This document shows, piece after piece, positions 25,299 through 39,478 of a DNA stretch of 64,000 nucleotides. The stretch comes from Pyrocephalus nanus. Lineage: Eukaryota; Chordata; Aves; Passeriformes; Tyrannidae. The stretch spans positions 19,484,001 to 19,548,000 of the forward strand of contig CM076270.1 in assembly GCA_038380795.1 (NCBI GenBank), given 5' to 3'. The translations under genes and the position numbers were made by a program. Position 1 is the first letter of the stretch. Each line of letters starts with the position of its first letter. The notes below the pieces were generated by a model. It did not search any database. It saw nothing but the letters and a program-made list of their open reading frames with translations, and was not told the DNA's origin.

Positions 25299-28200
25299 TT
25301 CCCTTTCCATGCTTTACCCCCCACATTTTATTTTCTTATATTTACTATTCAATTTGTGGTGGATGTACATGGTGCAACCTTGGCAAAGAAAGAGATGGAC
25401 TTTATAGATCATCTTAAAATTCCTCCCAGCTTTATGTATGACTCTTTATGTAATGCCTAATACTCTAAAAATATATTATTATGGTTGTTAATGGTTTAAT
25501 AAAACTTATATCAGTAATTTGTCATGTGAGAGTAACCGTATAAATAACTCCACTCCCAAGACTGTAGGAGTCATTTAGCTATAGTATGGATTTGTCAGTT
25601 CTCACTACACCACCTCCATAGATCATTGAAATCAATATTCTTATTTGCAGAACTCCTGGGATGCATTAGGAATGACTGTGGTGGGTAAACCAAATGTTTG
25701 ATTTACATGATTTTGAAGAAAGATCAATTTCACTTTTCATGAAGAGCTCTACTTCTTAAAAAATATGGACTGTCTTAAGACATAGATTTAAAAAGCACTT
25801 TTTGCATTCACCAGGCTTTCAGAATAATTGATGTCTATTGGCCATATTGAACTTTTATGTTATTAGTGTGTTTATTTGCTGCAGAAAGTAAAAAATTCCT
25901 GAGGGCTGCATTAAGCACCTGCAGAAATTATAAACCAGTGCTTCCACTGGGGTGAATCTGTGCAGTTCTCAGTGCTCCTGCACTGGCTGAGAATCTAAAC
26001 CTTTGCTTTCTTACCAAATGAATATTCACTCTCTAGAACAAAGGGAGCATCAACAGCTTTTAAGTAATATCAGGGTAACTGTGAAGGTTTTTAGTTTAAT
26101 GCCACCATTTAAAAATGCAGTCTTCAGGTTGTGCTTGGAGCTGTGAGGTTTGCCAGAGCGTGACAAAGCCAGGATTACTTCAAAATTTAACATTAACCAT
26201 CCTCTCAGCCCTGATTAGGTTACAAATAATTGTGAATCCATTTATAGTTTTGTAGTAGTATTAGTGCTGGCTGGAAAATGGAAATCCTTATGAATAATTT
26301 TGTGTCTTAAAAGCATTTTTTACTTTAGAGTCGCATATTCTTTGTAAGCAGGAAATTAACCCTACAGAAGCTTTCTAGGCAGGCAAAAGCAGGATCCTCA
26401 CTTGAATTTTTCACTGGCAGAAGTTGTTTTCGAATGGAAGTATAAGTGCAACTTTAATGTTAGAAATTGTGACTTTATTGAATCATAATTTCATGAAAGT
26501 TCCTCACATTCTTTGGTATTATTATTGATAGCTGGATGGTTTTTAGTTTTAGGGGTTTTTAAGTATTTGCATATCCAAGTCATAACAATCCTCCATCAGC
26601 AAGTAAATTTCCCAAAAGAAACATCCCTATGACACCGATGTTGCACAGAGTACTGTATTACAACATAACTTCCAATTTTAAAATACCCTCACAGCAGCCA
26701 GTTAAGTTTCTCATTTACTCAAGCCTGCTCAAAACTAGACAAAAAGCTGCAGACTGATACTGCACAGATCTTCCCAGACCTCTGCTAGCGTTCTTCCAAA
26801 TGGACAGTTAATGGATTCAAGACACTCAAGAGTTTTACTGCATTTTTTCAAGCAGTTAATCAGAGTCCAGGGTCTTGCTAAGTTATTTTCCAGTCTTACA
26901 ATGGCTCTTTGATTACCAGTTCGGTCTTTTCCCTTTCAATTTTTTTATTCCAATTAACCTGTGGACTCAGATTTGTTCAGAGTAATTTACTCTTGTTGTT
27001 GTAATTGGATGCATAGCCTGCATGGCATTTTTTATTCTTCCATAAGTGGCCTCACACTCTCACCGAGGCATCTCTGCCGACATCCCTGGCTTTGGCTGCA
27101 CTCCCGAGTAAGGGTTTGCTGTCGTGCTCCATGGCCAGCACAGAGACCCTGATTTCAAATTCAGTCTTCATTTCCCATATGCTGAATATTTAACCAAATG
27201 TGGCTGATTTAATGAAGATTCTTGCAGTAACTTATCAGCTAAAGTCAACAGGAGAACTGGGATCACAGTTCAGTGTATTACAGTTCAAACAGAAAATTCT
27301 GTTATTAATCTGACTCGTGTGTGTGTGCAGTGGAAGACCATTGTGCTTTGTATGCAGAGGTGACAGGAAAGTCCAGTTTCCTTCAGGTATCTGCTGTAAG
27401 GGACCTTGGTGAATGTCAGACTTGGAGTCCTTGTATTTCCTTTCTTTCGCCATCACTTTTTAGTTCAAGGGGACTAATTGTGTTTTGATTTCAGAAATAC
27501 ACAGCCCTGAGCTGGCATACAATTCACCTCTGGACTTATCTTTAAATATTTCAGCAGTTACAGTGATTTCATGTCATGTAAGACTTCCATATTAATTGGT
27601 TTGAATTTATTATAATGTACTTTATAGGAACAAATTGGATGTTTTGTCCTCAATATTCAGATTTTTTTCTTATTTTTTCTTTAAAAAAAGTTATTTATAG
27701 GTGTTTTAAAAATAAACACCTGAACTATTTAAAAAAACTGAAAGGCATGTTTTTCACTGTTCTTTTTCTTTTTTTCCTGAAGAACCTCTTGTGCCATTTC
27801 TAGCAATAGTAATTTCATTTTAAGAATATGTCTGCAATCCAGCAGCCATTTTCCATCAGCAAAACAGTGCTTCACTGGGAAAATTTCAACCAGCTTAACT
27901 CTGAATACATGTTTGAACCTTGAAATAATTACTTTAATGAGATCCATAAAACTTAAAGGGTTTGTGCAACACTGATATTGAAATTCTCTTCTCACAGTCT
28001 GTTTGTTTCATGTCCCTAACGTCAACCCAGTTCTATTCTGGGATGCAGACCCTCAATGCTGACTTGTTTCCTCCCATTAAAACACTAAGAACATGATCAT
28101 GATTAGTACTGAAAGCAAGCTATATATTGACTAAATAACAGCATTCTCAGGCAAACTCACAAATATAGCTGATAACTAATTACCTCAGTATGGTATATAA

Positions 28201-30909
28201 CATATAATCAGCCTGTCTGCAAAATGCCAGCTATGTAATTAAAGTCCCCCTTTCAGTAAAGAGACTATGCATAATATTTGGGTTTTATAATTTCCTGACT
28301 TATCCCTGAGTATAAATACACAAGTGTGGATACTCAACCATTCTTCACTTCACAGAAATTATTAAGGTAGCGAAATATGACTCACTGCAACCTTTTAGCT
28401 GCATTAAAAACAAAATATCCTTTGCTTTTCTCTGCATTATGTCCTAATTGCCTTCTGGAACTGAAGTAAATCCAACACTAATCTGAATGGAGAAGGAGCA
28501 TCTGTTTCTGATGTGTCTTTCTGCTGCTGTGGGTCCCTCCATCTCCGGCTGCAGCAATATTCAAAACTGTTATAGTGGTGGGTTCCATGGAATTCACACC
28601 AAGTGATTCTCTGGAGATATTCTCTCAATTAAACGTGAGAGCTGTATAAGAGCAGAAATTCTTTCATCCCTGATTTGCACTGTGCACCTTCAACACAGCA
28701 AATACCTTTCAAGCCAACCACCTTTCCCAAAACGTGGAAACTGTGAAAGGGGTTCAGTGCCTGTGTCAGCTCTGTCTCCCTTTGCTGAGTAGGTTTAAAG
28801 CAACCCTTGCAAGTAGTCTCATACTCTTCCTTCCAAGATAGGAAACCTTTGAAGAGGGATTTGCCAGGTGATGGCAAACCTTCAAAGAGCCAGCAGTACC
28901 ATTGCTTAAAGGAGAGCTCTCCAGCCCACGGGAGTATTCAGGAGGGCTTTCTTCTGTGTGCAGAATAACCTGGGAATCCTGGCATTTTCCAGATGGTAGG
29001 TGAGAACAGAGGTATCAAGTCTGGATATTTATTTAATGAATTAACACCAGCACATAACACCTCCTGTGGGATTTGAATGGATAAGGGGAGTCTAGTCCTT
29101 TGGTCTAACAAAGAGAGTGATGTGTGCAGGTGGGAATGTGTAAGAGGGAGGAGACAGAAGGTCTCTTCAGAGCATGTTTTTAGAGCTGAGCACAAATGTT
29201 TGCCCTCAAAAGCAAACAAACCCCAACCAGCCTGTTTTCTTTGTCTCTGGGGTCTAGTTTGCATTAATCACACCCTCTGCACTTTCGTAACATCCAAAGA
29301 ACTGACTGAACCGAGCATTGTCTTTGTTCAGACACCAGTAGTAAGGGAAGGATATATCATCCTATCTTGAACAGTGAAACAGCTTTGGAAAAGACATTAA
29401 TAATGCAAAAATGTAAGACTAACACAGTTTGAACTTCAGCATTATCCCTGATCTCTTTGGTAGCTTCCCAATACAATGTGTACTGTTTGAAAACAAAACA
29501 GTTTCGCTCTTTGTAAAAGCATTATTAGTAAAAATTCAAAAAATTATTTGAAAACTCCAATAACATAATGTCAATCTGATATCAGGCCTCAGACTGTGAA
29601 ACAAATGAGGTCTTTGGGCTCTTTCAGTTAGGTAAGAGGTCAAAGGATCTGGTGGTTTTCATGTTTTTCCTTTAATGTTCTTCTTATTTGTTAAGCAGTA
29701 AATGTGTTCTGTTTGTGTATAATTCTCAGGGGCTATCTTCTGAAGCCTTTGCATTTTTTAATCTCTGATAATATATATAGATTTGGATATATCACATTTA
29801 TAGTAGTTTCTGTAATGTACAGAGATATTTAACAGAAAATTTACACTGACAAACTGTAGTCTAGATCAATACCTGGCATATATATAAAATAATCACAGAA
29901 GGCTTTCAATTTAGGGGGTAGGAAATTAAGCTCATAATGTTTATTCTTGCTAAGATTTTGGTTGTTCTTTTCATTCCTCAGATTCAGGTAGATAATGGTT
30001 GATCTTAAAAAATGTTCCCATGTTTCATTATTAGGTAGAAAGTGCATTCATCTCAGAATATCGATCATTCTATTTGGAAAGAAGCAGTTTTCCACCCTGA
30101 TAGGACCAAGGAAGTATTTTATTGAGCCTGACAACCTGCAGCATTCGTAGTGGGAGGTATAATGCCTCTTTCTTCCCTTTCTTTTTTTCGGCTCTCCTCA
30201 GCATTAGATTTCCCAGGGCAAATCCAAGCTGACAATGGCCAAGCTGCATTTCCAAAGCCAAGTCCTTTTCATTATCCTTACAAGTTTTATTTATTCTTTA
30301 ATGTGTGCAGGTAATTAATTTTTTGAATATTGGTATGGGCTGCAAGTAAATGGCAGTAGCCATTATATTAACTAAGAGCCCCTCAAAAGACCATCAGTGT
30401 AATTTCCCCATTTAAAAGGGAAGATATTTGGAAGCAGTAAATGTGTCTTATAAAATGCTGCTTTTGGTTTGGCTGCTTAAAAGATGTGAATGGGTGTGAT
30501 GATCTTTTGAATAAAATTGACAAAGAGCATAATTAAAGTTCCCACATTAATAGAACTGGGATATTTTAATAATTTTCATCCACAAACATTACATATGCTG
30601 GAACTGATCAAATGCTAATCTTTGTTTTAAAAAAACAGGTAGAGTGTTTTTCTAGATCATCTTCTGGCTTTGGTAATAGAAGGAGCTTCCACTGGCCAAA
30701 TATGGATTTACAAAGGAGAAATTCTTCCTTGCCAATACTGATTTTTCAAATGAACTTAAAACTGTTCTGAATAATCTTAAAGGAGTAAAAGGGAAGCTGG
30801 AAGCTTATTTGAAAACAGCACGTGGTATAGCATTCCCTGTTGTTGTTTTAGCATTATTTAAGCACTTGTTAAAATCATTTTTAGGCTGTAGCTTGTGTTA
30901 CTCGCTGAT

Positions 30910-30964
30910 GAAGGTGGTAATCGTGAGCATTAGATTCGTAAAGAAGGTGGTAATTGTTGAGCAC
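30910..30964. repeat. Spaced imperfect direct repeat, about 21 bp, 33-bp period
   Basis: gaaggtggtaatcgtgagca at 30910 and gaaggtggtaattgttgagc at 30943 differ by a substitution and a one-base insertion. A small local duplication without other signal. Confidence 0.5.
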
Positions 30965-33900
30965 GGACTTTTATGGTAGCGATGAGTTTGGTGGGTTCTG
31001 TATCTGTAGTGTTATTCTCTGTTACTGACTTACACCACAAATTGCCTAGCGGCAAATAATGTGAATGAGATTTAAAATGTGGTAAACATTCCTTTTATAA
31101 ATTATTTGGGATTTCCAACGCAGATTTACGAATCTTTGTAATAACCTTTTTATTACACAGTATTTCAAATGAGCCCTCGTTCTCCTAAGTTTAGTGGCAG
31201 CCATTTGCATATTTACTCACAAAATATAGAAAACATCTGTTTTTGTAAGATGTTTGCCAGAACTCCCTGTGTATATATATTTCTGTATTTTTGAGCAGGA
31301 GTTGCAGAGGAGATGTCACGTGTTCCGTACTACCAGTGTATATTCAGGTCTGTGCAGCACTTGTAGACATTTTCTTGTCACTAAACGAGCTTTTGAAGAT
31401 TTTCTGCTGATAAAAGCTAAAGAGACTGTCAGTCTCTTTGAAACTCTTCAAAGTAATATATTTTTTTCCTTGACTTTGTAGGGAATTTAGCTGCCTATTT
31501 TATGAAGAGGAGACACACTTAAAATGCACAGCCAACTTTCACACCTAAATTAGACAAAAGAAGTTGTTGCCTCTTCTTCTAGCCCCAGGTGGCTTGTGGC
31601 CTGTATACTTACTTTTAAAATCTATAAAGACGAGAGAGAAGGAGCTATAAAGCATAGGGGTCAAAAATGGCATCTCTCAGCCAGAGAGATCAGAGAGCAC
31701 ATAACCAGTTGGTTATGGTTAGTTGAGTATGAAAAGCTGAGCAGAAATTGCCTCCTGTAGGTGTGGGCAGTGTAGAGTTTATCTGCTGATAAACACTACT
31801 GTGTAAGTAGTTTATTCACCTTTTCTTTTCATGCTGCTCTGTTGATGAATGAATGTGCAATTCAAAAATAATCATCGGCGTTTTCTGAAAGAGAAATGTT
31901 TTGGTTTAATGAGGATTCTGGATTTGAAGAGATTCAGTGACCTCATGATCTGTTTACAAATTTGGAGTAGCACTTTTGAGATCTGTGGAAGTTCAGTCAT
32001 ATGAGGAATATCAGGCATAAAATCTTTATTTTACTGTCGGTTCTTTTCTTTTAATTTTCTACCACGCTGTATTTTATTTTGGTTTGGGAACTTCTTCTGA
32101 GTAGAATGCCCATGGAAATGCATGCATTTATTGCAGTGTTGTTCTAATGAAGATTTTTAAATTTTTAGCCACTGTTAAAGGAATATTTAAAAAAAATGCC
32201 AGGAAAGTCCAATGAATGTGGGCTTTTTTGGGTAAAATGAACATTTTCTGATACATAGTAAATACTTCTTCCTTAAGAGCAGGGCTAAACCCCAAAGTTA
32301 CCTAATACTCCTTTGAGAGAGCCTGGAAAGAAGGATGGCCCAGTCCATATCGCCATGTTCAAATAGTGATGACTGGACCTATTTACAGGAGGTAGAGAGA
32401 GGAAGAGAGAGATTTATGGTCAGGAAAAGTGGCCTTATTGGTGAAGAATAGTCAACATGTTACTTCTGAATTCCATGAGTATTTCTTTATGGGATCATTG
32501 TAATAGTTTCTACAAATGATTTTACCTTCTATTACCTACCAAGACTTTGTTATTAAGTAGCTCAAGGAATATCAATAGTAACTTTATTTAATAGAATAGT
32601 TAAAAGGTACCAGTGTTCATTAGCTATGTATCACTTCAGTAGTTTAGTTTCAATTTCAGCTGGTTATTAAATACTTAGTTTCTGAAAACTTTTTAATTTA
32701 TATGCTCTTATAGGTATTTGTTTTTTGGTTTGTTTTTTTTTTTAACAGTTTTTAAGTCAGTTTGTTCAGATACAAGCTGTGAAAGTGCCCTGAAGTCTTT
32801 TCTTTACAGTTAGAGTAGTGGATTTACAACTGGTAAAATACTATAAACTGGTTTGAGAAAATACTCACATGGATACAAGCTCTTTGGAGTTTATTAATTT
32901 TAGTGATTATACCACATTGAATTTTTGAAAACAGCGTTCCCTTTTTATTTTAAAACTTTAGAAATACATAAGTATTCTGCAACCTTGTTTTTAACTCTTT
33001 TTCACTTTAGGTTATAATAAACCCCCCCAAAGTCAGTGTGTGTATGTGCATATGCATATTTTTACATATCATACATTCATACATGTATTTGTAGCACTAA
33101 AAGCTGCAAAGGATGGCACCACTGAATTGTTTTTAACATATCCTTCCCCACCCACCATCTCTCAGTCTTACAGTAAGGTAAAAGTCTTCAGGTTCAGTAC
33201 AGAGTTGATAAGTTTCTTTTAAAAGTAAGACAGGGGAAGAATCTATCCAGGCAAACAGCCAAAGACATTTCAAATTAGAATGGTTTCTGATGGAAAAGGA
33301 CCAGCAGTGTTGTCATACAGGATCTCATCAGGGGACTGCAAAATAAAAAGCTGAGGGATGTCTTTGATTGTGATTTCATTCCCTGTCCTTTCTTTTTCTA
33401 CGGTTAATGAATAGAAGTTTACCATGAGATTTTTTTTAAATCCTTTCTGTTTTCACACACTGAAGGTTCATTTGCAGATGACTCAAATGTCATATGTGGT
33501 TGGAATTAAGTTGGCTTCATTAAGCGCTGGAATAATAGAGCGGATATTGTGATTACAAAAGGGGGCACAGGATGCCAAGATGAAAGGCAGTGATCTCCCT
33601 GCCTGGCAGAATGCCAGCAGCACGACAAGACAACCTGCCTAACAGAGAGGTCAGCACTACAATTAACATCCTCCTCTAGCACGTAGGGCAGGGAGTTCAG
33701 ACAAAACCAGATAGTACATCTTGGAAAACTCAGAGTCAGATCTGTACGCGTAGCTCTTTTAAACTGAGGATGATACCCAAGTCACATTAAAACTAACTCA
33801 CAGTAATGAATAATTAATAATTTACCCCAGTTGCCACAGGGGGACTTGTAGTGTCTGTGTTCACCCTCTTTTTGAGATGAGACATTTGCTGTGTCTGTCA

Positions 33901-34797
33901 ACCTCCAAATAAAATAGACTGCAGAGTTCTGCAAGATTCAGTTTTTATCTCAGGGAAATCAAAGATCAAAACATATCTTACATCTAGTGCTAAATACAGA
34001 CTCACCTCTTTTATGTCCTTCTTCTCCTTCTGCATTCAGTTGAATGAACATGGAGGGGAAAGGGCTGAGGAGAGAGAAAAATAATTGCTCTTATTTGTCA
34101 CTACAAGGTAAATAAGAACTTCTGCTTAAATACAACAAGGCATTTCCTGTGGGAACATCAGTAGCTATAAAGAAATATACTTGGTAAACATGCTATATAA
34201 ATGTATTCCAGGAATTAAGTTTGGATAAATTGGTAGTCTTGGGGTATTTCTCAAGGGAAAAAAATTGTTAAAAGATGGAACTTCCCTCACCAAATTTTCT
34301 GATTTAACGACAGTGCTGTTTGACATACTAAATAAATCTTACTGCATAACGAATTGCAGAACTCAAGGTATTCTAATCAAATATTTTATCTGTATTTTCT
34401 TTAAAATACCAAACAAATCTTAGGGCTGTTTCCTAAAGAGTCTGTGTAAATTTTCTTTTTTAAGTGAAAGTAAATGTCTAAGCTGTATAAACATTAAGCA
34501 GAAGAAAAAACATGGACTAGACAGTGAGTAAACAGTTGAAAATATCAGTTGTGATTAAATTTGTACTTATTTGCATATAGCATTTACTTGAGCAAAGTAC
34601 ATGAGAAAATACAATGTGTTTTTCTGATGGATAGCTTTCTAAACTATCAAACTCCATAGTTTATACTGAAGAAATGCTTCTTTTATAAGGTATATGAACT
34701 ATAATTTTAAATCAATCATCATTAAGCTACATAATCTTTTCAGTGATTGAGATTAGAAGGGCAAAAAAGTGCTTCCCAATCCTTCACCTCCACTTCC

Positions 34798-34932
34798 TTT
34801 TTTTTTTTTTTTTTTTTCAAAATACACTGATGTGGAAAATCTTTCTTCTTTGTTTTGCTTCCTACTTTCATATTACTATTTTCATATTTGCTTCCTATTT
34901 TCATATTGTTTCATACTGTTTCATATTGTCTG
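34798..34932. repeat. Poly-T run and imperfect TTTCATATT repeat
   Basis: About 20 T in a row (34798-34817), then from about 34866 several imperfect copies of tttcatatt and ttcctattttcatatt. It is low-complexity intronic sequence; the open frames across it are compositional. Confidence 0.65.
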
Positions 34933-37900
34933 TAGGCATGTAACGGGTACCTCATTTAGGAGCTTGGACATGTGCCATGGTCAGTAGAGCCTTGAGACTG
35001 ACATTCCTGTGGCTCTCCCCCACCTCAATAGAATCCCAAGAGGTTTCTCTTCCTCTTACCTGTGCAGCCAGAGGTAGGAAATACAAGCTGAGTTTCTACA
35101 TTCCTCACCAAAAGTCTGTGAGGAAGCATTAACTCGCTTAAGAGTTGCATAAGGAGCAGGGAAGTCTCTCTTTTGCTCCCCTCTCTGGTTAATGTTCTTC
35201 TGATACTTAGTTGAGGTCCCAGAAATAAGGAATTAATTTGCACAGTGTTCAATCTGCTTTATTCTAGGACTGATCAGACACAGTCCTTTACAAATGCAGA
35301 TGTAGAAGAATGCTGATTTCATTTTCCAGGTTAACTCCCTGTATATGAAGTTTAGATCACATCAGCGTGTGTATTGGGGACATCCAACCTCCAGGACAGC
35401 TCCAATGGCTATGGAAAAACTTCCTCACAAAGGAGTAAAAATAACTCCACCCTTTAAGCATTACTGCTAACTACTGAGTAGTAGTGCTTATAGCAGTAGT
35501 AGATGCTTCAGTCTCAATCAGCATAAAAGCATTGGTCCACATCAAAGCAGGCTGGTTGGTTGGGGGTGTTTTACTTCACTGCCACCGGCTGTCAGAATTC
35601 AGCAACTTGCTCAGAGAGACTCTGTGATCACATTTGGGCAGGGCGAAGGTTCAAACTGCAAGTTTTATGTGGAGATTAGGCGTGCAGCAATATTCTGATG
35701 GACAAAACACTGAACTGGTAGATTCTGATGATGCTTTTTGATGTATCACCTGTTGACTGGTGGGAGTATATTGATGCCTTCTTTTCCCATATATACAGTA
35801 TATTTTTCTTCCATCTTCCCTTAATTAACTACCTACATACTGTATCTATTGTCACTTCAGAGACATTGTATATTGATTTTACAGATGGGGAAAAAAGTGT
35901 CATGTGAAGGAGCTTCTAAAGGATAAATGTAGAACAGGAAACTCAAAGAGAAACCACCAAAACCAACCTAGTACATAATATGGATATTTTCAAGCTTTAA
36001 ATAAAGTTGACTGAAGAGGCTGTGGAGATGTTGAGATACTGGAGATGTGTTTACAATCTGCACAGCTCCACTTAGTGGTCAAGAATATCCAGACCCTTTC
36101 CCACAGATATTTTAATCCTTTTCAGTTTAGCAATGCTTGGACTGAGTAAAGCCAAAACGTGTGGCAAATCTCTGTCCTAATGCACAGAGCCTACTACTGA
36201 GGTAGGATAAATAATGCTACAAGATATAGCAATTTATATTCCTGGATGGATTTGATTAGTCAGTGTTTGCACTTTGCTTTTGCTTATTTCCAAAATAAAC
36301 ATATTCCCCAAAATGAAAATACTGGCATACTATACTGTAGCACAAAGCCAACCTCAAGTGCATATCTGTTGATTCTCCCAAAAGCAAACTTTTACTATAA
36401 AGACTATATATGCCCTGCAGAAATAAATTGTTGTTCCTTATATCAGAAAACAGAAATGCACTAGGTAACCCAGGCCCATCCTGAATACTGAATATCGGAA
36501 TTACATACTTGAAGTCTACAAGTCTAGGACATTTTTAGCAGTGCATCTTTTTTTCTTGGTGGTGTTGGGATAATTTAAAAAAAAAAAATCGTAGAAGTTT
36601 ATAGACAGTGAGAAAGGGAGCTTAAAAAAACTCAACTGTGTAACTTATTTCCCTATATCACTTAATCAGCTTCTGCAGGTAGCTCAGCTACTGAAATTTA
36701 GTGCAAAGATTTATCAGAAGAAATCAACAGAAAGCAGCAGTTATAGCAAAAGCAGTGCCCCAAGGAACATTCTTTCCTTTTTTTACACTAACATGCCTTA
36801 ATTGTAGAAGCCTGTGGATGAGAACTGACACTAGGAAAACAATTAAGGTAATAAATGAGTTTCTAAAGGAACAGATAAAAGCTCATTCAATGTCTTTAAA
36901 GATCCTGTTTCAGAGACAATCTCTAGAAACCCCAGAGAGGGAGAGCAAAGGCCTTTCTGTGCTCACCTGTGGGTTGCCTTCATGCCAGACTCACCAGTCT
37001 TGTGCACAATGACTGTAATGCTTAATATTTTTTGAATTTGCAAATTTAAATATACAACTTTTTTCTTTAAAAAAATTGCAAGTATATGTAATTTCTTCGG
37101 GTTTATTTGAAATCCACTGCCAATTGTTTCCAAATAAGGGTCTTTAGGCTTCTTTGCTTACAGTGGCATTATTCCTTAGGTCCCAATCCAAGCTGTAATG
37201 AATCAGCCTTTCAGAACCTCTAGGTCTGTTCCTTTGAGCTCTGTTTGCAAACAGTGCAGTGCTTCCTCTCAGTGTCTAAAATTATATAATAAAAATATTT
37301 TGTTATATCAAAATATATAAAAACCATACCAAAATCATTGGAACTAACAGATGGAGAGCAATGCCAAGTTTTGTAAAGGTTTACAAAGCTCTTTCAGAAG
37401 GAGATGAAGAGAAAAACATGGTATTTTTTTAAACTCAAGATCATATCTGTGTCCCCATCCAAATACCATCCGTGTTCTGTGCTCTGAACCAGGGTCATGG
37501 GTGCCAGGCTTTGAAGCAGAGTTCCAAAGCATGTGGCTACTTTCAGAACAAGGCAGGGGGTTGACCTGAGGATTGTGGCTGGGTGGGTACTGCTAATGCC
37601 ATTAAGCATAAGATCAAAGGGAGATTCCCTGCATTTGTTGTCTTGTTTAGTGAAGTGAGACAAAAATGCAGAGCCCGAGTTGTCTCTGTGTGTTTGCAAA
37701 GTTATCACAATGATGCCCAGCCCCAGCTCCACGGAGGAATGCTGGCAAATGAGGACACTGTTCCATTGTGGAAGGTTTTGGTATAAGGGCTGTACATGTT
37801 TTGAACAGGAGCACACAATGGGTTTGACTTGAAACAGAAAATTCTTTCAGAAAAGAAATCTTAGTGTAACTTGAAGTGTTTCCCACTCTGCTGATATTAG

Positions 37901-38840
37901 CCAAACCATGATGAAAGAAAAGTTGGAAAAGAGCCCTCCAGTTAGGATTGAAGCATTTTAGCATTTTCAAATGAAATTGTTTGTACTTTCACCTTGTGGC
38001 TTGTGGGGGTTTTTTATTTTATTTTCTCTTTTATTTCTGAAGTAAGTTTACAGTGGAAATATTTTGATTGATGTAAACCAATATTTTGGGATCCTTTTTC
38101 TCCATAGAGAATTTAGCCTGTGGAATGGTTTATTTCGAAAATGGAATTTTAAAAATCTGTTTTGCAAAACAGCTCTGTTCTTATTCTCATGAGTCTCCCA
38201 GTTCACATTAACACTGAGGCATTAGCAGAAGAGAAGTGCTTTAAAGCTGGCACTGGATAAGCAAGAGTGGAACAAAGCAAGTGACAGTGTTTGTGGGGTA
38301 GGGCATAGCAAGTTTTCAGAGGCCTTGCTTCGCCAGAATTTGTTCTGCCTCTACCAAGGCACAGGTTTTCCAAAAGCATGAAGGTAATTTGGAAGAGGAC
38401 TTGCCCTCATGCTATGCAGTTACAAACACCTCCAATGTGTGCCCTTTGTGCAGTCCATCAGAGTAGCAAAAATGAATGTACAAATTTTTTTCCTTACTCT
38501 CTAGACTTTTACTTCTTATCAAAGCTGGTATAAAGACAAATGTCTTCTAATCTTTATGTGAAAAGAGTGCAAAATTCAAATAAAGCCTTAAACATTTGTC
38601 ATCCTTATAAGAGGATCTGATTCATAAATGACCATGTTGTCAACATCAATGACAAATGGCATCCAGTTTTTCAAAACATGGTGGAATGTACATGTAGAAA
38701 TAATATCCACATAGCCTCCTTAAAACATGTCATGAGAGGAGTTGTCTATGTAAGAAAATCATCACTTGTTAGACATGCAGACATCTTTGCACCTTTCAAG
38801 AACTTATGAGGGGTTGGTTTTTCTTTTTCAAAATATGGCA

Positions 38841-38886
38841 GAGGAATATGGTGGTAGTGTTGAGAGGAATATGGTGGTAGTGTTGC
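38841..38886. repeat. 23-bp tandem duplication, two copies
   Basis: The unit beginning gaggaatatggtggtagtgt occurs twice head to tail, identical except for the last base. The near identity suggests a recent duplication. Confidence 0.85.
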
Positions 38887-39045
38887 TGCTGTGCCTTGTG
38901 GCCTGGTGGTTACATCAGTCACCTGCAAGATAACAAGCCTGAATTTTATGAATTTGAACCTTATTCCTGTGGTTAAGAGGCTTTGAATATCTCCCATCTT
39001 GAAAAAAAAAGTCACATCAGAGTGACAGTGCTGCCCTTCTGTAAT

Positions 39046-39077
39046 AATTCCATAAACACAATGGTGTTTATGGAATT
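39046..39077. repeat. Perfect 14-bp inverted repeat (hairpin)
   Basis: aattccataaacac (39046-39059) is followed by loop aatg and then gtgtttatggaatt (39064-39077), a perfect reverse complement. A second, small hairpin (gtcac/gtgac, 39011-39026) lies just before it. It sits about 40 bases from the 3' end of an antisense CR1. No T run follows and this is a eukaryotic intron, so a terminator reading does not apply. Confidence 0.85.
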
Positions 39078-39114
39078 GGAATTAAAATTGTAATTTAGCT
39101 GGGAAGAGAAATCA

Positions 39115-39478
39115 CAGGAGGTCTCTGGGCCAACCTCCTTTTCAAAGTCGGGGCAGCTGTGAGCCTGAACTAGCCCTTGAAAAATCTCCAAGGATGGAGG
39201 CACAACCTCTCTGGGCAGCCTGCTCCACTGCCTGAATGTCCACAAGCCTTCCTTTATATCCAGCCTGAACCTGCTGGATTTCAATTTATATCCGGTCTGA
39301 ACCTGCTGTGTTTTCAGTGAATGTCCATGGTTTCCTTGTCACTGCACTCTTGGAAAAGCCTCTCTCTGGTAACTTCTCCCTCGGCACTCTGAGGCTGCTG
39401 TGACTGGCCCCCTAATGCTGCCCCACTCCAGGCTGAACAAGCCCATTTCCTTCAGCCTCTCCTCACATGGCAAGAGCT
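39115..39478 (-). mobile_element. CR1 LINE 3' fragment, antisense, old
   Basis: Minus-strand CR1 with the phrases ctctctgggcagcctgctcc, tgcctgaatgtccacaagcc, ccactccaggctgaacaagc and ttcagcctctcctcacatgg in that order. It is more diverged than the other copies, with a partly duplicated 'ccagcctgaacctgctg' step (about 39258-39308). The terminal octamer region is missing at its left edge. Confidence 0.82.

Noticed and set aside
37394..37970. Overlapping minus-strand open frames of 107-140 codons
   Set aside because: Two different frames overlap and neither shows a domain, conserved pattern or transcript signal.
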